From the NCBI RefSeq assembly GCF_040100845.1, contig NZ_JAZHSH010000001.1:3766501-3830500 (forward strand): a stretch of 64,000 nucleotides of DNA, written 5' to 3'. Below are positions 24,611 to 33,361 of this stretch, piece by piece. This stretch comes from Chengkuizengella sp. SCS-71B. GTDB lineage: Bacteria; Bacillota; Bacilli; Paenibacillales; KCTC-33759. A model generated the notes under the pieces. That model did no database searches. It saw only the letters and a list, made by a program, of their open reading frames with translations, and was not told where the DNA came from. A program made the translations under genes and the position numbers. Numbering within the stretch: position 1 is the first letter of the stretch; the number at the start of each line of letters is the position of its first letter.

Positions 24611-25537
24611 TTAATATTTTTCATGCATCGATTTTATTCTAGATGCAACAGCTTGGCGTACCCTTTCAGGACCTAACACTTCGACGTGTTCGCCAAAACT
24701 GAATATCAATGCAAAATACCATTCCTTCTCTGGAAATTGTGCAGTCACAATCAGTTCACCTGTGTTCAGAATTTCAATATTTTCTTTGTCAAAAATATCT
24801 TCAACTCGGGCCCTCACTTGGGGTACGAATTTTAATGTAATGCTGGTTAAAGAGACCTGCTTCATTGATGCCTCTTCAATTTCTTGATATGACTTTTCCC
24901 TACGCTTGAATAGTACATCTTCAACCTGCAAGTCAATAATGCGTGAAATCCTGAATACCCTGTAATTTGTTTTTAAGTGACAATAGCCAAAAAGATACCA
25001 TGTATAACCTTTAAAGATTAATGACATCGGTTCTATCTGCCTTGTACTTGTTTCGTTTGCATAGTTTCTATATATAATTGTAATCAATTGTGATTGAGTC
25101 ATAGCATTCCGGATGTTTTTGACCAGCTCTTTTTGTTTTGAGGTGTATGCCCAGGGCTGCATACCAATTATGATTTGCTCCATATGCAGGTCAAGATGAT
25201 GAGTTTTATCCTGTGGAATGATATTTCGCAGTTTTTCTATGGATGATTCAAGCTCAACATCCTCAAATGTTGAGTTAACACCTTTAAGTGCTGAAAGTAT
25301 GGAACACAAATTGTTTAGTGTCAGCAACTGATGATTTAATTTATAATTCTCCCTAATACCAAAACCGCCATTATTCCCAGGGTATGATATGATTGGAATA
25401 CCAGCCATATTAATAGCTTCTATGTCTCTGTAAATCGTTCGAACTGAAACTTCAAACTTTTCCGCAAGTTCTTTTGCCGATATTCGACTTCTATTAAGTA
25501 ATATAACAATGATTGTCAGCATACGGTCTATTTTCAT
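24611..25537 (-). CDS. YafY-family transcriptional regulator (HTH_11 + WYL)
   Basis: 308-residue DNA-binding regulator. N-terminal DeoR-like winged helix with AKELAEKFEVSVRTIYRDIE (helix-turn-helix, residues 20-40), a linker, and a WYL ligand-sensing domain (around TIIYRNY, GYTWYLFGYCH and FRISRI) with a C-terminal WCX segment. Such regulators often control the neighbouring gene; here it lies 97 nt upstream of the hydrolase, same strand. AAGGAG precedes ATG 25537. Confidence 0.85.
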   Translation of the reverse strand: MKIDRMLTIIVILLNRSRISAKELAEKFEVSVRTIYRDIEAINMAGIPIISYPGNNGGFGIRENYKLNHQLLTLNNLCSILSALKGVNSTFEDVELESSIEKLRNIIPQDKTHHLDLHMEQIIIGMQPWAYTSKQKELVKNIRNAMTQSQLITIIYRNYANETSTRQIEPMSLIFKGYTWYLFGYCHLKTNYRVFRISRIIDLQVEDVLFKRREKSYQEIEEASMKQVSLTSITLKFVPQVRARVEDIFDKENIEILNTGELIVTAQFPEKEWYFALIFSFGEHVEVLGPERVRQAVASRIKSMHEKY

Positions 25538-25847
25538 ATTAATCTCCTTAATATATGTTAGGCATATTCTAGAGTATAAGGTATTTTTGTCAAAGCATTT
25601 TTTAACATATCATGCTTATGATCGCTGAACGTCTTGATGCCACGTAATTGCTACTATCTTTTTTATCCATTACCATTACATTCTAATAAAATTTAGTTAT
25701 TTCAATCTAACATAGCATCTAAACAATGAATGTCAAGAAGAGTTCAGAAGAAATTTATTTGACCAACAATAAATTGTATGCTACGGTTTTGCGGCATAAA
25801 AAAATAAAATAGAGTTTTAATAAATTAAGTTTTAATAGGAAACGGCT
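25538..25847. other. Intergenic gap, nothing definite
   Basis: 310-nt AT-rich spacer between the WYL regulator and a GNAT gene. An imperfect hairpin TATGC..GCATA occurs at 25777-25799, but its A-run is on the wrong side for a minus-strand terminator. No gene fragment recognised. Confidence 0.4.
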
Positions 25848-26243
25848 TTATTTCCTGTGCATTACTAATTGAGTTTTACTAAATTTAAAAGTATTTTTCT
25901 CATAAAATGAAATTAAATCCTCTTCACAAAACAAACTAATAACATCTATGTGAGAAAGCTCTTTTAACAATTGTGAGACAAGTTTCGTTCCTATACCTGA
26001 TTTTTGAAAGTCTTTACATACTACAACATCTTCAATGTAAGCTCTAAATTTATCGTCTGTTACAGCTCTTGCAAACCCTATAAGAACATTGTCGTTCCAA
26101 GCACCAACCGAATTCTCTTGTTCTAACATACTCTCAATATCTTGCTTTTTTCTTTCTTCCCACCAACCTGCATTACCATAAAGCCGGATAAGTTCAGTAG
26201 CCTTTATTGGTCTTTCGTTAAAACTCATAACTTTCACATTCAA
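25848..26243 (-). CDS. GNAT family N-acetyltransferase
   Basis: Acetyl-CoA-dependent acetyltransferase, about 131 residues from the preferred TTG start at 26243 (GGAGGG 7 nt upstream). The frame itself extends to 26342, but that extension contains the ribosome binding site. The GNAT core is visible as V-G-A-W-N-D-N-x-L-I-G-F-A-R-A, the motif A region VVVCKDFQKSGIGTKLVSQL, and a terminal FYEKNTFKFS. Substrate unknown. It is followed by no palindromic element, while element 12 lies just upstream. Confidence 0.8.
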   Translation of the reverse strand: MNVKVMSFNERPIKATELIRLYGNAGWWEERKKQDIESMLEQENSVGAWNDNVLIGFARAVTDDKFRAYIEDVVVCKDFQKSGIGTKLVSQLLKELSHIDVISLFCEEDLISFYEKNTFKFSKTQLVMHRK

Positions 26244-26370
26244 ATTGCAACCCTCCATTATGTATTGCTTTACTGTAAATCTAAAGTATTTCACTTCTTC
26301 AAGTAGTGCACCAAATAGTTGTAATAGGTCGTATTCAATCATACCTTTAACAGCTACACCAATGTTTTTT

Positions 26371-26430
26371 CATCATATACTGCCAAATCATAAAGAAAGA
26401 CGCATCTCTATAAAAGAAATGTCCCAATTA
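26371..26430 (+). repeat. Palindromic element, copy 12 (arms degenerate)
   Basis: Core CAAATCATAAAGAAAGACGC is intact (26384-26403), followed by ATCTCTATAAAAGAAATG; both arms are diverged. The next minus-strand stop (26451) is 21 nt away. Confidence 0.7.
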
Positions 26431-26450
26431 TCTTTTTATTATATTTTAAG

Positions 26451-27206
26451 CTACTGAAAGTATTGCTCAATTTCTTTTGAAACAACTCTAGTCTCCCAAG
26501 GATGGAAAAAATAATTTTCTCCATCATTTGCTAAGGTTAAAGTGTATGCAAAGGTTCCACCTGTGTAAAAGACCATATCATAATAAATAGGATCTCTATC
26601 TGTTATATTAGATTGGTAGTTTGGTGTGTCTAATCCCTCTTCCAACAATGAAATGAATTTCTTTACATCTTCTCCTGCTAATGTTTGAATTTTAGTACCT
26701 AGTCCTCTAGAATGATAAAGTTCGATTTTTTCTATGTCTTGTTTTACAATTTCACTAAAACGATTAGGCAAAAGATCTTGATTTTCCTCTTGATATATTT
26801 GATAACCATTGATTCGATTCTTATCTATTACTACAATCAATGACTGATTTTCAAAGCCTTTAACCGAATACAGCTTTGTGCCTATATCTAAAAATGCAGC
26901 ATCTCCATCTATTGATTTATAACTCGGATTACCAACTACACCAGCCAATTTAAATTCGACTTCTCCAACAACATCATTCTCATTAACGAACGATGAATCA
27001 GAGATAATCACTTCCCAAGCTCCAAAATATTTTTTATCATTAATGTTTACAAAATCAGTCCAACTAATTTCCGCATTTCCATGTATATTATCACGCGGAT
27101 TTAACTCTTCTACAATTAGACTCTTATCTGAACATCCTGATAAAAATAAACATAATACTAAAGTGAAAGTTAATAATATCCTCAATATGACTCCCCCTAA
27201 TTTCAT
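26451..27206 (-). CDS. Predicted lipoprotein, about 250 residues
   Basis: Exported lipoprotein: hydrophobic signal (LLTFTLVLCLF) and lipobox LSGC, then an extracellular domain with many Asp/Glu and aromatic residues. No enzyme motif recognised. The start may be ATG 27206 (AAGGGG upstream) or a TTG seven codons later (GGGGGAG upstream). Between palindromic elements 12 and 13 as a single-gene unit. Confidence 0.6.
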   Translation of the reverse strand: MKLGGVILRILLTFTLVLCLFLSGCSDKSLIVEELNPRDNIHGNAEISWTDFVNINDKKYFGAWEVIISDSSFVNENDVVGEVEFKLAGVVGNPSYKSIDGDAAFLDIGTKLYSVKGFENQSLIVVIDKNRINGYQIYQEENQDLLPNRFSEIVKQDIEKIELYHSRGLGTKIQTLAGEDVKKFISLLEEGLDTPNYQSNITDRDPIYYDMVFYTGGTFAYTLTLANDGENYFFHPWETRVVSKEIEQYFQ

Positions 27207-27252
27207 ATACTGACCCCTTGTTTCACATAAGGTATGGAATCCCCATATAGAG

Positions 27253-27310
27253 TTTCCTGAATCATAAAGAAAGACACTTCTCTATTAAAAAAAGCGTCAT
27301 TTTGCTGAAA
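27253..27310 (+). repeat. Palindromic element, copy 13 (left arm missing)
   Basis: TGAATCATAAAGAAAGACAC core, inner hairpin region TTCTCTATTAAAAAAAGCG and right arm GTCATTTTGCTGAA. It is 5 nt from the stop of a truncated VOC gene. Last copy found in the window. Confidence 0.75.
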
Positions 27311-27314
27311 AACT

Positions 27315-27454
27315 TTAATATATTTTATTTATTTTTCCAATACAGCAAAATAGTTCATCACTTATTACTATAAACCCTACTTTTTTAGTCCAAAAATTCA
27401 CTGACTCATCTTGGTTATTCACATTAACATTATTTGACCTACTTTGTTAATCAA
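27315..27454 (-). pseudogene. VOC/glyoxalase-family fragment, frameshifted and truncated
   Basis: GGAG precedes TTG 27454. The frame reads LINKVGQIML, shifts by one base, and continues VNNQDESVNFWTKKVGFIVI before losing similarity and stopping at 27315. 'Q-x-M-L-Y-V-N-N-x-D-x-x-x-x-F-W-x-x-K-x-G-F' is the usual N-terminus of VOC (glyoxalase/bleomycin resistance/dioxygenase) proteins. About two thirds of the gene is missing, and the break is next to palindromic element 13. Confidence 0.6.
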
Positions 27455-27621
27455 AAGGATCACTCCATTTTCAAATATCCTATTTATATTTAATAATACT
27501 CTAAAATCATTTCAAACTAAACTACCCTATAGTTTTTTGTTTATTTCAAATTTTCTAATTCTAACAAATGGTGATTAAACAATCTGGAAAATCTTTTAAA
27601 ACCACAACATATATCAATACT

Positions 27622-27656
27622 TAAAAATAAAACCATCCTTGAAACATTGGATGGTT
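27622..27656 (-). terminator. Intrinsic terminator after acpS
   Basis: Minus-strand arms AACCATCC (27649-27656) and GGATGGTT (27631-27638), then TTATTTTTAA. Confidence 0.8.
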
Positions 27657-27672
27657 ATCTTGGATGTAGTAT

Positions 27673-28065
27673 TTAATTATCTAAGATTTCAACTATTGCA
27701 AATGCTGCTGCCATTGTAGCACTATGTGTGATGCTGATATGTATTTTCGATTCAGATAATACACCTAAATTCTCTAAAACTTCACTTGAAATACGACATA
27801 ATGGTTTGCCTAATTCATCAGGGACAATATTTATGTCCTGAAAACCAACCTTATCTCCTATTCCACATCCTAAAGCTTTTACAATAGCTTCTTTAGCAGC
27901 AAATCTTCCTGCGACAAATTCCACGTTATTTTTTACACGTTTCATGTATATGTTTTTTTCCTGTGGAGTTAATATGCGATCTACAAATTTTTTGCCATGA
28001 TTTTTGTTTAAGACATTTTCTACCCTTGATATTTCAATAAGATCATTACCGATGCCATATATCAT
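27673..28065 (-). CDS. acpS: Holo-[acyl-carrier-protein] synthase
   Basis: Transfers 4'-phosphopantetheine from CoA to acyl carrier protein, activating it for fatty-acid synthesis. It has 130 residues, normal for AcpS. The N-terminal GNDLIEISRV supplies the Mg-binding Asp, and F-A-A-K-E-A-x-x-K-A-L-G near residue 55 is the second signature. It is 7 nt downstream of nadE, so the two are cotranscribed; a terminator follows. Confidence 0.95.
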   Translation of the reverse strand: MIYGIGNDLIEISRVENVLNKNHGKKFVDRILTPQEKNIYMKRVKNNVEFVAGRFAAKEAIVKALGCGIGDKVGFQDINIVPDELGKPLCRISSEVLENLGVLSESKIHISITHSATMAAAFAIVEILDN

Positions 28066-28072
28066 AAACAGC

Positions 28073-28882
28073 CTAAATTCCTGGAATCAGATTTCTTTTA
28101 TGTTCTGTGTTGTTATATAACTTTTCCAACTTTTCTCTCACTTTAGGATCCACTTCTTTCCCTTCAAGAAAATCACTATTTTGCTCATATGTAATGCCTA
28201 ACTCAGTTTCATCAGTTTGTCCAGCCCATAAACCCGCAGTAGGGGCTTTTTCAATCACCCTTTTAGGTACTCCTAATTTTTCAGCTATCATTCTTACTTG
28301 TCTTTTAGATAATGTGCTTAATGGAGTAATGTCTACAGCTCCATCCCCATACTTGGTGAAAAATCCCGTCAGCGCTTCAGATGCATGGTCTGTCCCGACA
28401 ACCAATAAATTCCTTTCAAATGCTAGAGCATATTGCATCACCATGCGAGTCCTAGCTTTTACATTTCCTTTTCCTTTAATACTTATATGTCTAGAATCAC
28501 CTAAATTTTTCAAAGCATATTCTACTTCAATTGCGATTTCGTCAACTGCTTCTTCAATATTTGTTTCTGTTGCGGATTTTAACTGAAAAGCTTTAGCAAC
28601 TGCATAACTATCTTCTATATCTTCTTGCTCACCATAAGGTTGAAAAACCCCTAATGTTTCATAAGGCTTCCCTGTCTCCTCAACCAATTCATCCGTTGCC
28701 TTTTTACACAATCCTGTGGTAACAGCACTATCAACTCCACCACTAATCGCAATCAATAAACCTGTCGTTTTTGATTTTAATATGTAATCTTTTAAAAAGT
28801 TTACTCTTTTTCGTATTTCCTGATCGACATCAATTTCAGGTTGGACACCAAGAGCAGCAATAATTTCTCTTTGTAAACTCAT
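28073..28882 (-). CDS. nadE: NH3-dependent NAD synthetase
   Basis: Converts nicotinate adenine dinucleotide to NAD using ammonia and ATP; 269 residues without a glutaminase domain, as in the Bacillus enzyme. PP-loop motif ISGGVDSAV near residue 44; GTDHASEALTGFFTKYGDGA near residue 162 contributes the metal and substrate site. Ribosome binding site AGAGGTGAAAGG. First gene of a nadE-acpS unit. Confidence 0.96.
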   Translation of the reverse strand: MSLQREIIAALGVQPEIDVDQEIRKRVNFLKDYILKSKTTGLLIAISGGVDSAVTTGLCKKATDELVEETGKPYETLGVFQPYGEQEDIEDSYAVAKAFQLKSATETNIEEAVDEIAIEVEYALKNLGDSRHISIKGKGNVKARTRMVMQYALAFERNLLVVGTDHASEALTGFFTKYGDGAVDITPLSTLSKRQVRMIAEKLGVPKRVIEKAPTAGLWAGQTDETELGITYEQNSDFLEGKEVDPKVREKLEKLYNNTEHKRNLIPGI

Positions 28883-29030
28883 TATCCTTTCACCTCTAAA
28901 ATTAAATTATACATTGAATCTTTTTTTATTATAAACTTATTTATACTTATTTTACCACTAAAGAAAACTCGTCGAATGGTAGCTAGAACAACCACGATTC
29001 AAAGCGATATCTATTGTGACTCAATAAGCT

Positions 29031-29061
29031 AAAAAACATCACTAATGAGATTAGTGATGTT
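29031..29061 (-). terminator. Intrinsic terminator after the bacilliredoxin gene
   Basis: Perfect 12-bp stem AACATCACTAAT/ATTAGTGATGTT around CTC, followed by a T run on the minus strand. Confidence 0.9.
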
Positions 29062-29082
29062 AAAAAGTACTATGTTAAATTT

Positions 29083-29520
29083 TTAGTCACAATACTTGTC
29101 AAAAGCATCTGTTAGGTTTTTAGCAATCTGTTCAGCAGAATGATCTTCAATTTCATGTCTTTCAACAAAATGAACTAATTTTCCATCCTTCATCAATGCA
29201 ATAGAAGGTGATGATGGAGGGTAAGGTGCAAAATATTCACGTGCTTTTGCCGTAGCTTCTTTATCTTGACCTGCAAAAACAGTAAATAAATTGTTCGGTA
29301 TTTTCTCGTGGTTTAGAGCAAGCGCAACACCAGGTCTACAAAGTCCAGCCGCACATCCGCAAACTGAATTCACTACTACAAGTGAAGTACCACTTTTATA
29401 CTCTTCAAAATTGCCCTCAACTTCCTCAGCAGTTCTAAGCTCCTTTACACCTATTTTTGTAAGCTCATCACGCATCGGTTGTATAACATCATTCATATAC
29501 ATATCAAAAGACATAGACAT
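29083..29520 (-). CDS. Bacilliredoxin (BrxA/BrxB, YphP/YqiW family)
   Basis: Thioredoxin-like protein that removes bacillithiol from S-bacillithiolated proteins. It has 145 residues with the C-G-C active site in VVNSVCGCAAGLCRPG (about residue 53). The family is limited to bacillithiol-producing Bacilli. GAGGAG precedes ATG 29520. Which paralogue, BrxA or BrxB, cannot be decided. Stand-alone gene with a terminator. Confidence 0.92.
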   Translation of the reverse strand: MSMSFDMYMNDVIQPMRDELTKIGVKELRTAEEVEGNFEEYKSGTSLVVVNSVCGCAAGLCRPGVALALNHEKIPNNLFTVFAGQDKEATAKAREYFAPYPPSSPSIALMKDGKLVHFVERHEIEDHSAEQIAKNLTDAFDKYCD

Positions 29521-29631
29521 GTGCTTTCACTCCTCAAAATATTAATTTCATATAAAATCGTCTTATCTTAAGTTTATTATACATGGCTTAAAGGAATGAA
29601 AGCAATGTTTGGTATATTTGTACTATTTGTA

Positions 29632-30063
29632 CTATTTTTCATTCTCATTCGAATCTGACTTGTTCCCTTCCTCTTTACTGTGAATGGGAGGTTCATAAGA
29701 AACATCTTTATCAGGATGGGTAAATATGCCCTCTTGTGGATCAATGCCCTTCTCAAAATAATCTTTATTTTGTTCTGTTTGAAAACCTATATCCTTATAT
29801 GGGTGCACCCACTCATCCCCTGCCATAATTTCAGGATCGGTTTTTTCCGTCCACTTGGTTAAAGGAGAGTTTGGAGATTCATATTCATGGTCACCTATGA
29901 CCACTCCATGTTTATTTACAAAAGCTTCTTTGGGTTCGTTCCCCTTTTTAAATTGAGGGAGAAAATTAATTTCATAAGGATCTAAATCAAATTGCTTCTG
30001 ATTCTGTTGATTTTCCTTACTCAAATTCGATTGTTTTTGACTCTTTTTCTTTTGATTAGCCAT
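29632..30063 (-). CDS. DUF3905 family protein
   Basis: 143-residue hydrophilic protein seen in endospore-forming Bacillales. The N-terminus is Lys/Gln-rich (KKKSQKQSNLSKENQQNQKQ); the conserved core contains N-K-H-G-V-V-I-G-D-H-E-Y-x-S-P-x-S-P-L and M-A-G-D-E-W-V-H-P-Y-K-D. Function unknown; the distribution suggests a spore-related role, which is inference. AGGAG precedes ATG 30063. It follows a 48-residue gene by 18 nt. Confidence 0.75.
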   Translation of the reverse strand: MANQKKKSQKQSNLSKENQQNQKQFDLDPYEINFLPQFKKGNEPKEAFVNKHGVVIGDHEYESPNSPLTKWTEKTDPEIMAGDEWVHPYKDIGFQTEQNKDYFEKGIDPQEGIFTHPDKDVSYEPPIHSKEEGNKSDSNENEK

Positions 30064-30081
30064 CGTATCTATCTCCTAATA

Positions 30082-30228
30082 TTATGTAGCAGGTTGGTTT
30101 GGGCCGTCCAACTTCTTATCTATATTTTTTAAATCACCTGATTGAGCGGTCTCTTTTTGTTGCTGAAGTTGGCTCTCTCTCTCATGCTCTTGCTGTGCTT
30201 TTGAATCTTGGTTAGCTTTCGTGTTCAT
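30082..30228 (-). CDS. Small hydrophilic protein, 48 residues
   Basis: ATG 30228 to TAA 30082. It begins MNTKANQDSKAQQEHERESQ and is Gln/Glu/Lys-rich with no hydrophobic segment. AAAGGAG lies 14 nt upstream, a long spacing. It is followed after 18 nt by the DUF3905 gene, whose N-terminus has similar composition, so they are probably one operon. It resembles small spore-associated proteins in composition only. Confidence 0.55.
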   Translation of the reverse strand: MNTKANQDSKAQQEHERESQLQQQKETAQSGDLKNIDKKLDGPNQPAT

Positions 30229-30409
30229 TTGTTTGTAACCTACTCCTTTCTACTATTATTATGTGTAGGTTTCTAAAAATGATTCAGCAGCTTTGTTTAA
30301 GGATGTCCTAATTTGAATGTTTTTTCAAGAACTTGAATTTTTATAGTTGCTTAATTTAGAATAGATGGATCAATACAATTCTAAAGTAGAGATATAGGAG
30401 GAATCATTT

Positions 30410-31405
30410 ATGACATACATAGCAAGTAACAGTAGATATTCTGATATGAAATACAATTATTGTGGTCGTTCTGGTTTGAAACTGCCCGTTATTTCTTTAG
30501 GTTTATGGCACAATTTTGGAGGAGTAGATACTTTTGAAAATTCGAAATCAATGTTGCTTAGTGCATTCGACTTAGGTATTACTCATTTTGATTTAGCAAA
30601 TAATTACGGTCCTCCTCCCGGATCAGCAGAAGAAACACTAGGTCTTGTCTTAAAATCTGATCTAGCAAGTTACCGAGATGAGTTAATCATTTCAACAAAA
30701 GCTGGTTACGGAATGTGGGAAGGTCCATACGGTGAATGGGGTTCTAAAAAATATTTAATCAGCAGCCTAGACCAAAGCTTAAAAAGAATGGGATTAGAAT
30801 ACGTTGATATTTTTTACAGCCACAGATTTGATCCAAATACACCTTTAGAAGAAACGATGGGGGCTCTAGATCAAGTGGTTAGACAAGGAAAAGCACTCTA
30901 TGTAGGCATTTCAAATTATGGTCCAGAAGAAACAAAAGAAGCCATACGTATTCTCAACGAATTAAGAACACCTTTATTAATCCACCAACCAAATTACTCT
31001 ATGTTTAACCGTTGGGTTGAAGATGGACTTCAAGAAGTACTTGAAGAAGCTGGAGTCGGTTCCATAGCTTTTGGACCATTGGCACAAGGTATGCTTACAA
31101 ATCGTTATCTTGAAGGGATTCCTACAGACTCTAGAGCGGCAAGAGAAGAAAGCATTTTCTTGAATAAAGGAGATGTTACTAAAGAAAAAATTAACAAAGT
31201 GCAGCAATTGAATGAAATAGCCTCAAACCGTGGACAAAGTTTAGCACAGATGTCATTAGCATGGGTATTACGAGGAGGACGTATTACAACTGCGCTTATA
31301 GGAGCAAGCAAAGTGAGTCAGATCGAAGAAAACGTAAAAACTATCAATAATCTTGAGTTCAGTAGTGAAGAATTAAATAAAATTGAGAATATTTTAAATG
31401 GATAA
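30410..31405 (+). CDS. Aldo/keto reductase (YghZ-like)
   Basis: 331-residue NADPH-dependent oxidoreductase with the TIM-barrel aldo-keto reductase fold. The N-terminal GRSGLKLPVISLGLW, catalytic D-x-A-x-x-Y in HFDLANNYG (Tyr about 66), K-A in ISTKAGYGMW and the HRFDPNTPLEETM segment are typical of the YghZ/L-glyceraldehyde-3-phosphate reductase subfamily. The natural substrate is uncertain. GGAGGAAT precedes ATG 30410. Confidence 0.93.
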   Translation: MTYIASNSRYSDMKYNYCGRSGLKLPVISLGLWHNFGGVDTFENSKSMLLSAFDLGITHFDLANNYGPPPGSAEETLGLVLKSDLASYRDELIISTKAGYGMWEGPYGEWGSKKYLISSLDQSLKRMGLEYVDIFYSHRFDPNTPLEETMGALDQVVRQGKALYVGISNYGPEETKEAIRILNELRTPLLIHQPNYSMFNRWVEDGLQEVLEEAGVGSIAFGPLAQGMLTNRYLEGIPTDSRAAREESIFLNKGDVTKEKINKVQQLNEIASNRGQSLAQMSLAWVLRGGRITTALIGASKVSQIEENVKTINNLEFSSEELNKIENILNG

Positions 31406-31549
31406 TAATCCTTTCTATTTTGTATTCTAGATTGTTGTTAGTTGATTGCCCTTTAGGGCGGTCAGCTCATATTTCGTTTAGTGTAAATCGTCTAGATGCT
31501 TGGAAGCAAAGACGGTTTACTTTCGTTTATGAAAGAAGGAGTTAAATAT

Positions 31550-32818
31550 ATGTCTTATGATGTTATCGTAATTGGTGGCGGACCTGCTGGTTTAATGGCT
31601 TGTATTTCTGCAAGTGAAAATGGAGCTAAAGTGTTACTTGTTGACAAAGGGAATAAATTAGGTAGAAAGTTAGCTATTTCTGGAGGCGGTAGATGTAACG
31701 TCACAAACGCCCATGAAGTTGACGAAATTATAAAAAACATCCCTGGAAACGGGCGTTTTTTATATAGTGCTTTTTCCAATTTCAATAATCAAGATATTAT
31801 ACAGTTTTTTGAAAAGTTAGGAATCGAATTAAAAGAAGAAGATCGGGGTAGAATGTTTCCTGTTTCGGATAAAGCGATAACTGTTGTACGCACTCTAATT
31901 AATGCAGCAGAAAACCTAGGTGTACACATGAAGACCAACTCTCCAGTGAAACGAGTCCTTTATGCTGATCAACAAACAAAAGGAATTGAATTACAAACAG
32001 GCGAGAAGATAAAATGTAAGTCTGTGATTATAGCAGTTGGAGGAAAATCTGTTCCACATACAGGTTCTACTGGGGATGGATATGTTTGGGCAGAAGATGC
32101 AGGTCATACGATTACCGAACTATATCCTACAGAAGTTCCAATTACCTCAAACGAACCTTTTATTCAAAAAAAAGAGCTTCAAGGATTATCTTTAAGAAAC
32201 ATTGAGCTCACCGTTTGGAGCCCCAAAAACAAAAAAGTAATCACCCATGAGGGAGACATGATTTTTACCCATTTTGGTATTTCTGGACCAGCGGCTTTAC
32301 GATGCAGTCAATTTGTAATCAAAACGATGAAAAAGTTTGATGTGACTCAAATACAGATGTCAATTGATTTATTTCCTGAACAATCCGAAGAACAGCTTCT
32401 CAAACAAATCAGAAACTTAGGTGAAAACGAACCTAAGAAACAAATCAAAAACTTATTAAAAAAAATGTTGCCTGAACGAATCATTCCTATTTTACTTAAA
32501 TTAGTTAATTTAAAGGAAGATATGATTTTTAACAGTGTAGCAAATTCCAAATGGTTAGAACTAATATCCATTCTAAAGAAATTTAGCATTTATGTAAAAG
32601 GAACTCGTTCTATTGAGGAAGCCTTTGTAACAGGTGGAGGCGTACACCTGAAGGAAGTGAATCCTGGAACGATGGAATCCAAATTAATGAATGGTCTGTT
32701 TTTTTGTGGTGAAATATTGGATATTCATGGTTATACAGGGGGATATAACATCACTGCTGCGTTTGTTACTGGACATACTGCTGGTATTAATGCTGCACAA
32801 AAAGAGCCATACATCTAA
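31550..32818 (+). CDS. ytfP: HI0933/YtfP-type flavoprotein oxidoreductase
   Basis: 422-residue protein with an N-terminal FAD-binding Rossmann motif ([15 protein letters not shown]), the family motifs [13 protein letters not shown] and P-x-T-G-S-T-G-D-G-Y, and C-terminal [19 protein letters not shown] and [12 protein letters not shown]. Its physiological reaction is not settled. The frame opens at 31496, but ATG 31550 with AAGGAG 8 nt upstream matches the family start. Confidence 0.93.
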   Translation: MSYDVIVIGGGPAGLMACISASENGAKVLLVDKGNKLGRKLAISGGGRCNVTNAHEVDEIIKNIPGNGRFLYSAFSNFNNQDIIQFFEKLGIELKEEDRGRMFPVSDKAITVVRTLINAAENLGVHMKTNSPVKRVLYADQQTKGIELQTGEKIKCKSVIIAVGGKSVPHTGSTGDGYVWAEDAGHTITELYPTEVPITSNEPFIQKKELQGLSLRNIELTVWSPKNKKVITHEGDMIFTHFGISGPAALRCSQFVIKTMKKFDVTQIQMSIDLFPEQSEEQLLKQIRNLGENEPKKQIKNLLKKMLPERIIPILLKLVNLKEDMIFNSVANSKWLELISILKKFSIYVKGTRSIEEAFVTGGGVHLKEVNPGTMESKLMNGLFFCGEILDIHGYTGGYNITAAFVTGHTAGINAAQKEPYI

Positions 32819-32830
32819 GATGGCTCTTTT
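32800..32830. terminator. Bidirectional terminator between ytfP and the convergent gene
   Basis: Arms AAAAGAGCCAT and ATGGCTCTTTT, with the ytfP stop codon in the loop. A and T runs on both sides allow termination in both directions. Confidence 0.85.
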
Positions 32831-32835
32831 CTTAC

Positions 32836-33228
32836 CTATATATGAACATCGTCAGCAGATAAGTAATTTGTTTCTTCATACTCATTTGTTTGTTCCTCTA
32901 ATTCATTATTTTTATAATCACTTAAATAATTTTCTGGTAAATCCTCAATAACAGTATGTGCAGGTATGGGAATTTGTCCTTCCTCCATTCCATAAGCGGC
33001 ATTAATATAGTTACTTTCATCTGAAGCTTTTTCTATCATTGTGCCCCCATGTGCTTGAATAATTTCCAGAGCAGATGTCAAATCATTTTTTTCAAGATGA
33101 ATGTGCAATGTTGGTTTGCTCAAATCATCATGATAAAACACTTCATATCCTAACTCCTCTAACGTATCTAAGGCTAAAAATGCTGATCTTCTATCCTCAA
33201 ACTCAAAAATAATCGGTTTTTTATCCAT
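32836..33228 (-). CDS. Hypothetical protein, 130 residues
   Basis: Not recognised by name. The first ~70 residues look like a small alpha/beta ferredoxin-like fold (IIFEFEDRRSAFLALDTLEE, then HIHLEKNDLTSALEIIQAHGG), similar to the ACT-like half-domain in sporulation-associated Bacillales proteins. The C-terminal part is acidic and disordered. AAAGGA precedes ATG 33228. Convergent with ytfP. Confidence 0.6.
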   Translation of the reverse strand: MDKKPIIFEFEDRRSAFLALDTLEELGYEVFYHDDLSKPTLHIHLEKNDLTSALEIIQAHGGTMIEKASDESNYINAAYGMEEGQIPIPAHTVIEDLPENYLSDYKNNELEEQTNEYEETNYLSADDVHI

Positions 33229-33361
33229 CGGTTCATTCCTTTAAGTTTTTTATATAGCTTATCCCCCAAAAATGTGTTCTATACAAAATGAACTGTCATC
33301 AGGCTCTGACTTCAAACATAAAATTAGTATGAATACACCTTTTAGAAAAGGAGGTCATATA

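Noticed and set aside
26245-26457. Plus-strand ORF opposite the GNAT gene and element 12
   Set aside because: Antisense to a recognised GNAT start region, no ribosome binding site.
10421-27310. CRISPR array
   Set aside because: The repeated elements are palindromic, 60-68 bp, 1-3 kb apart and separated by genes, not by uniform spacers. No cas genes are present.
10421-27310. Calling the array a true integron
   Set aside because: No intact integrase, no primary attI site and no attC-type central spacer could be shown; the resemblance is in layout and end motifs only. Kept as a hypothesis in findings.
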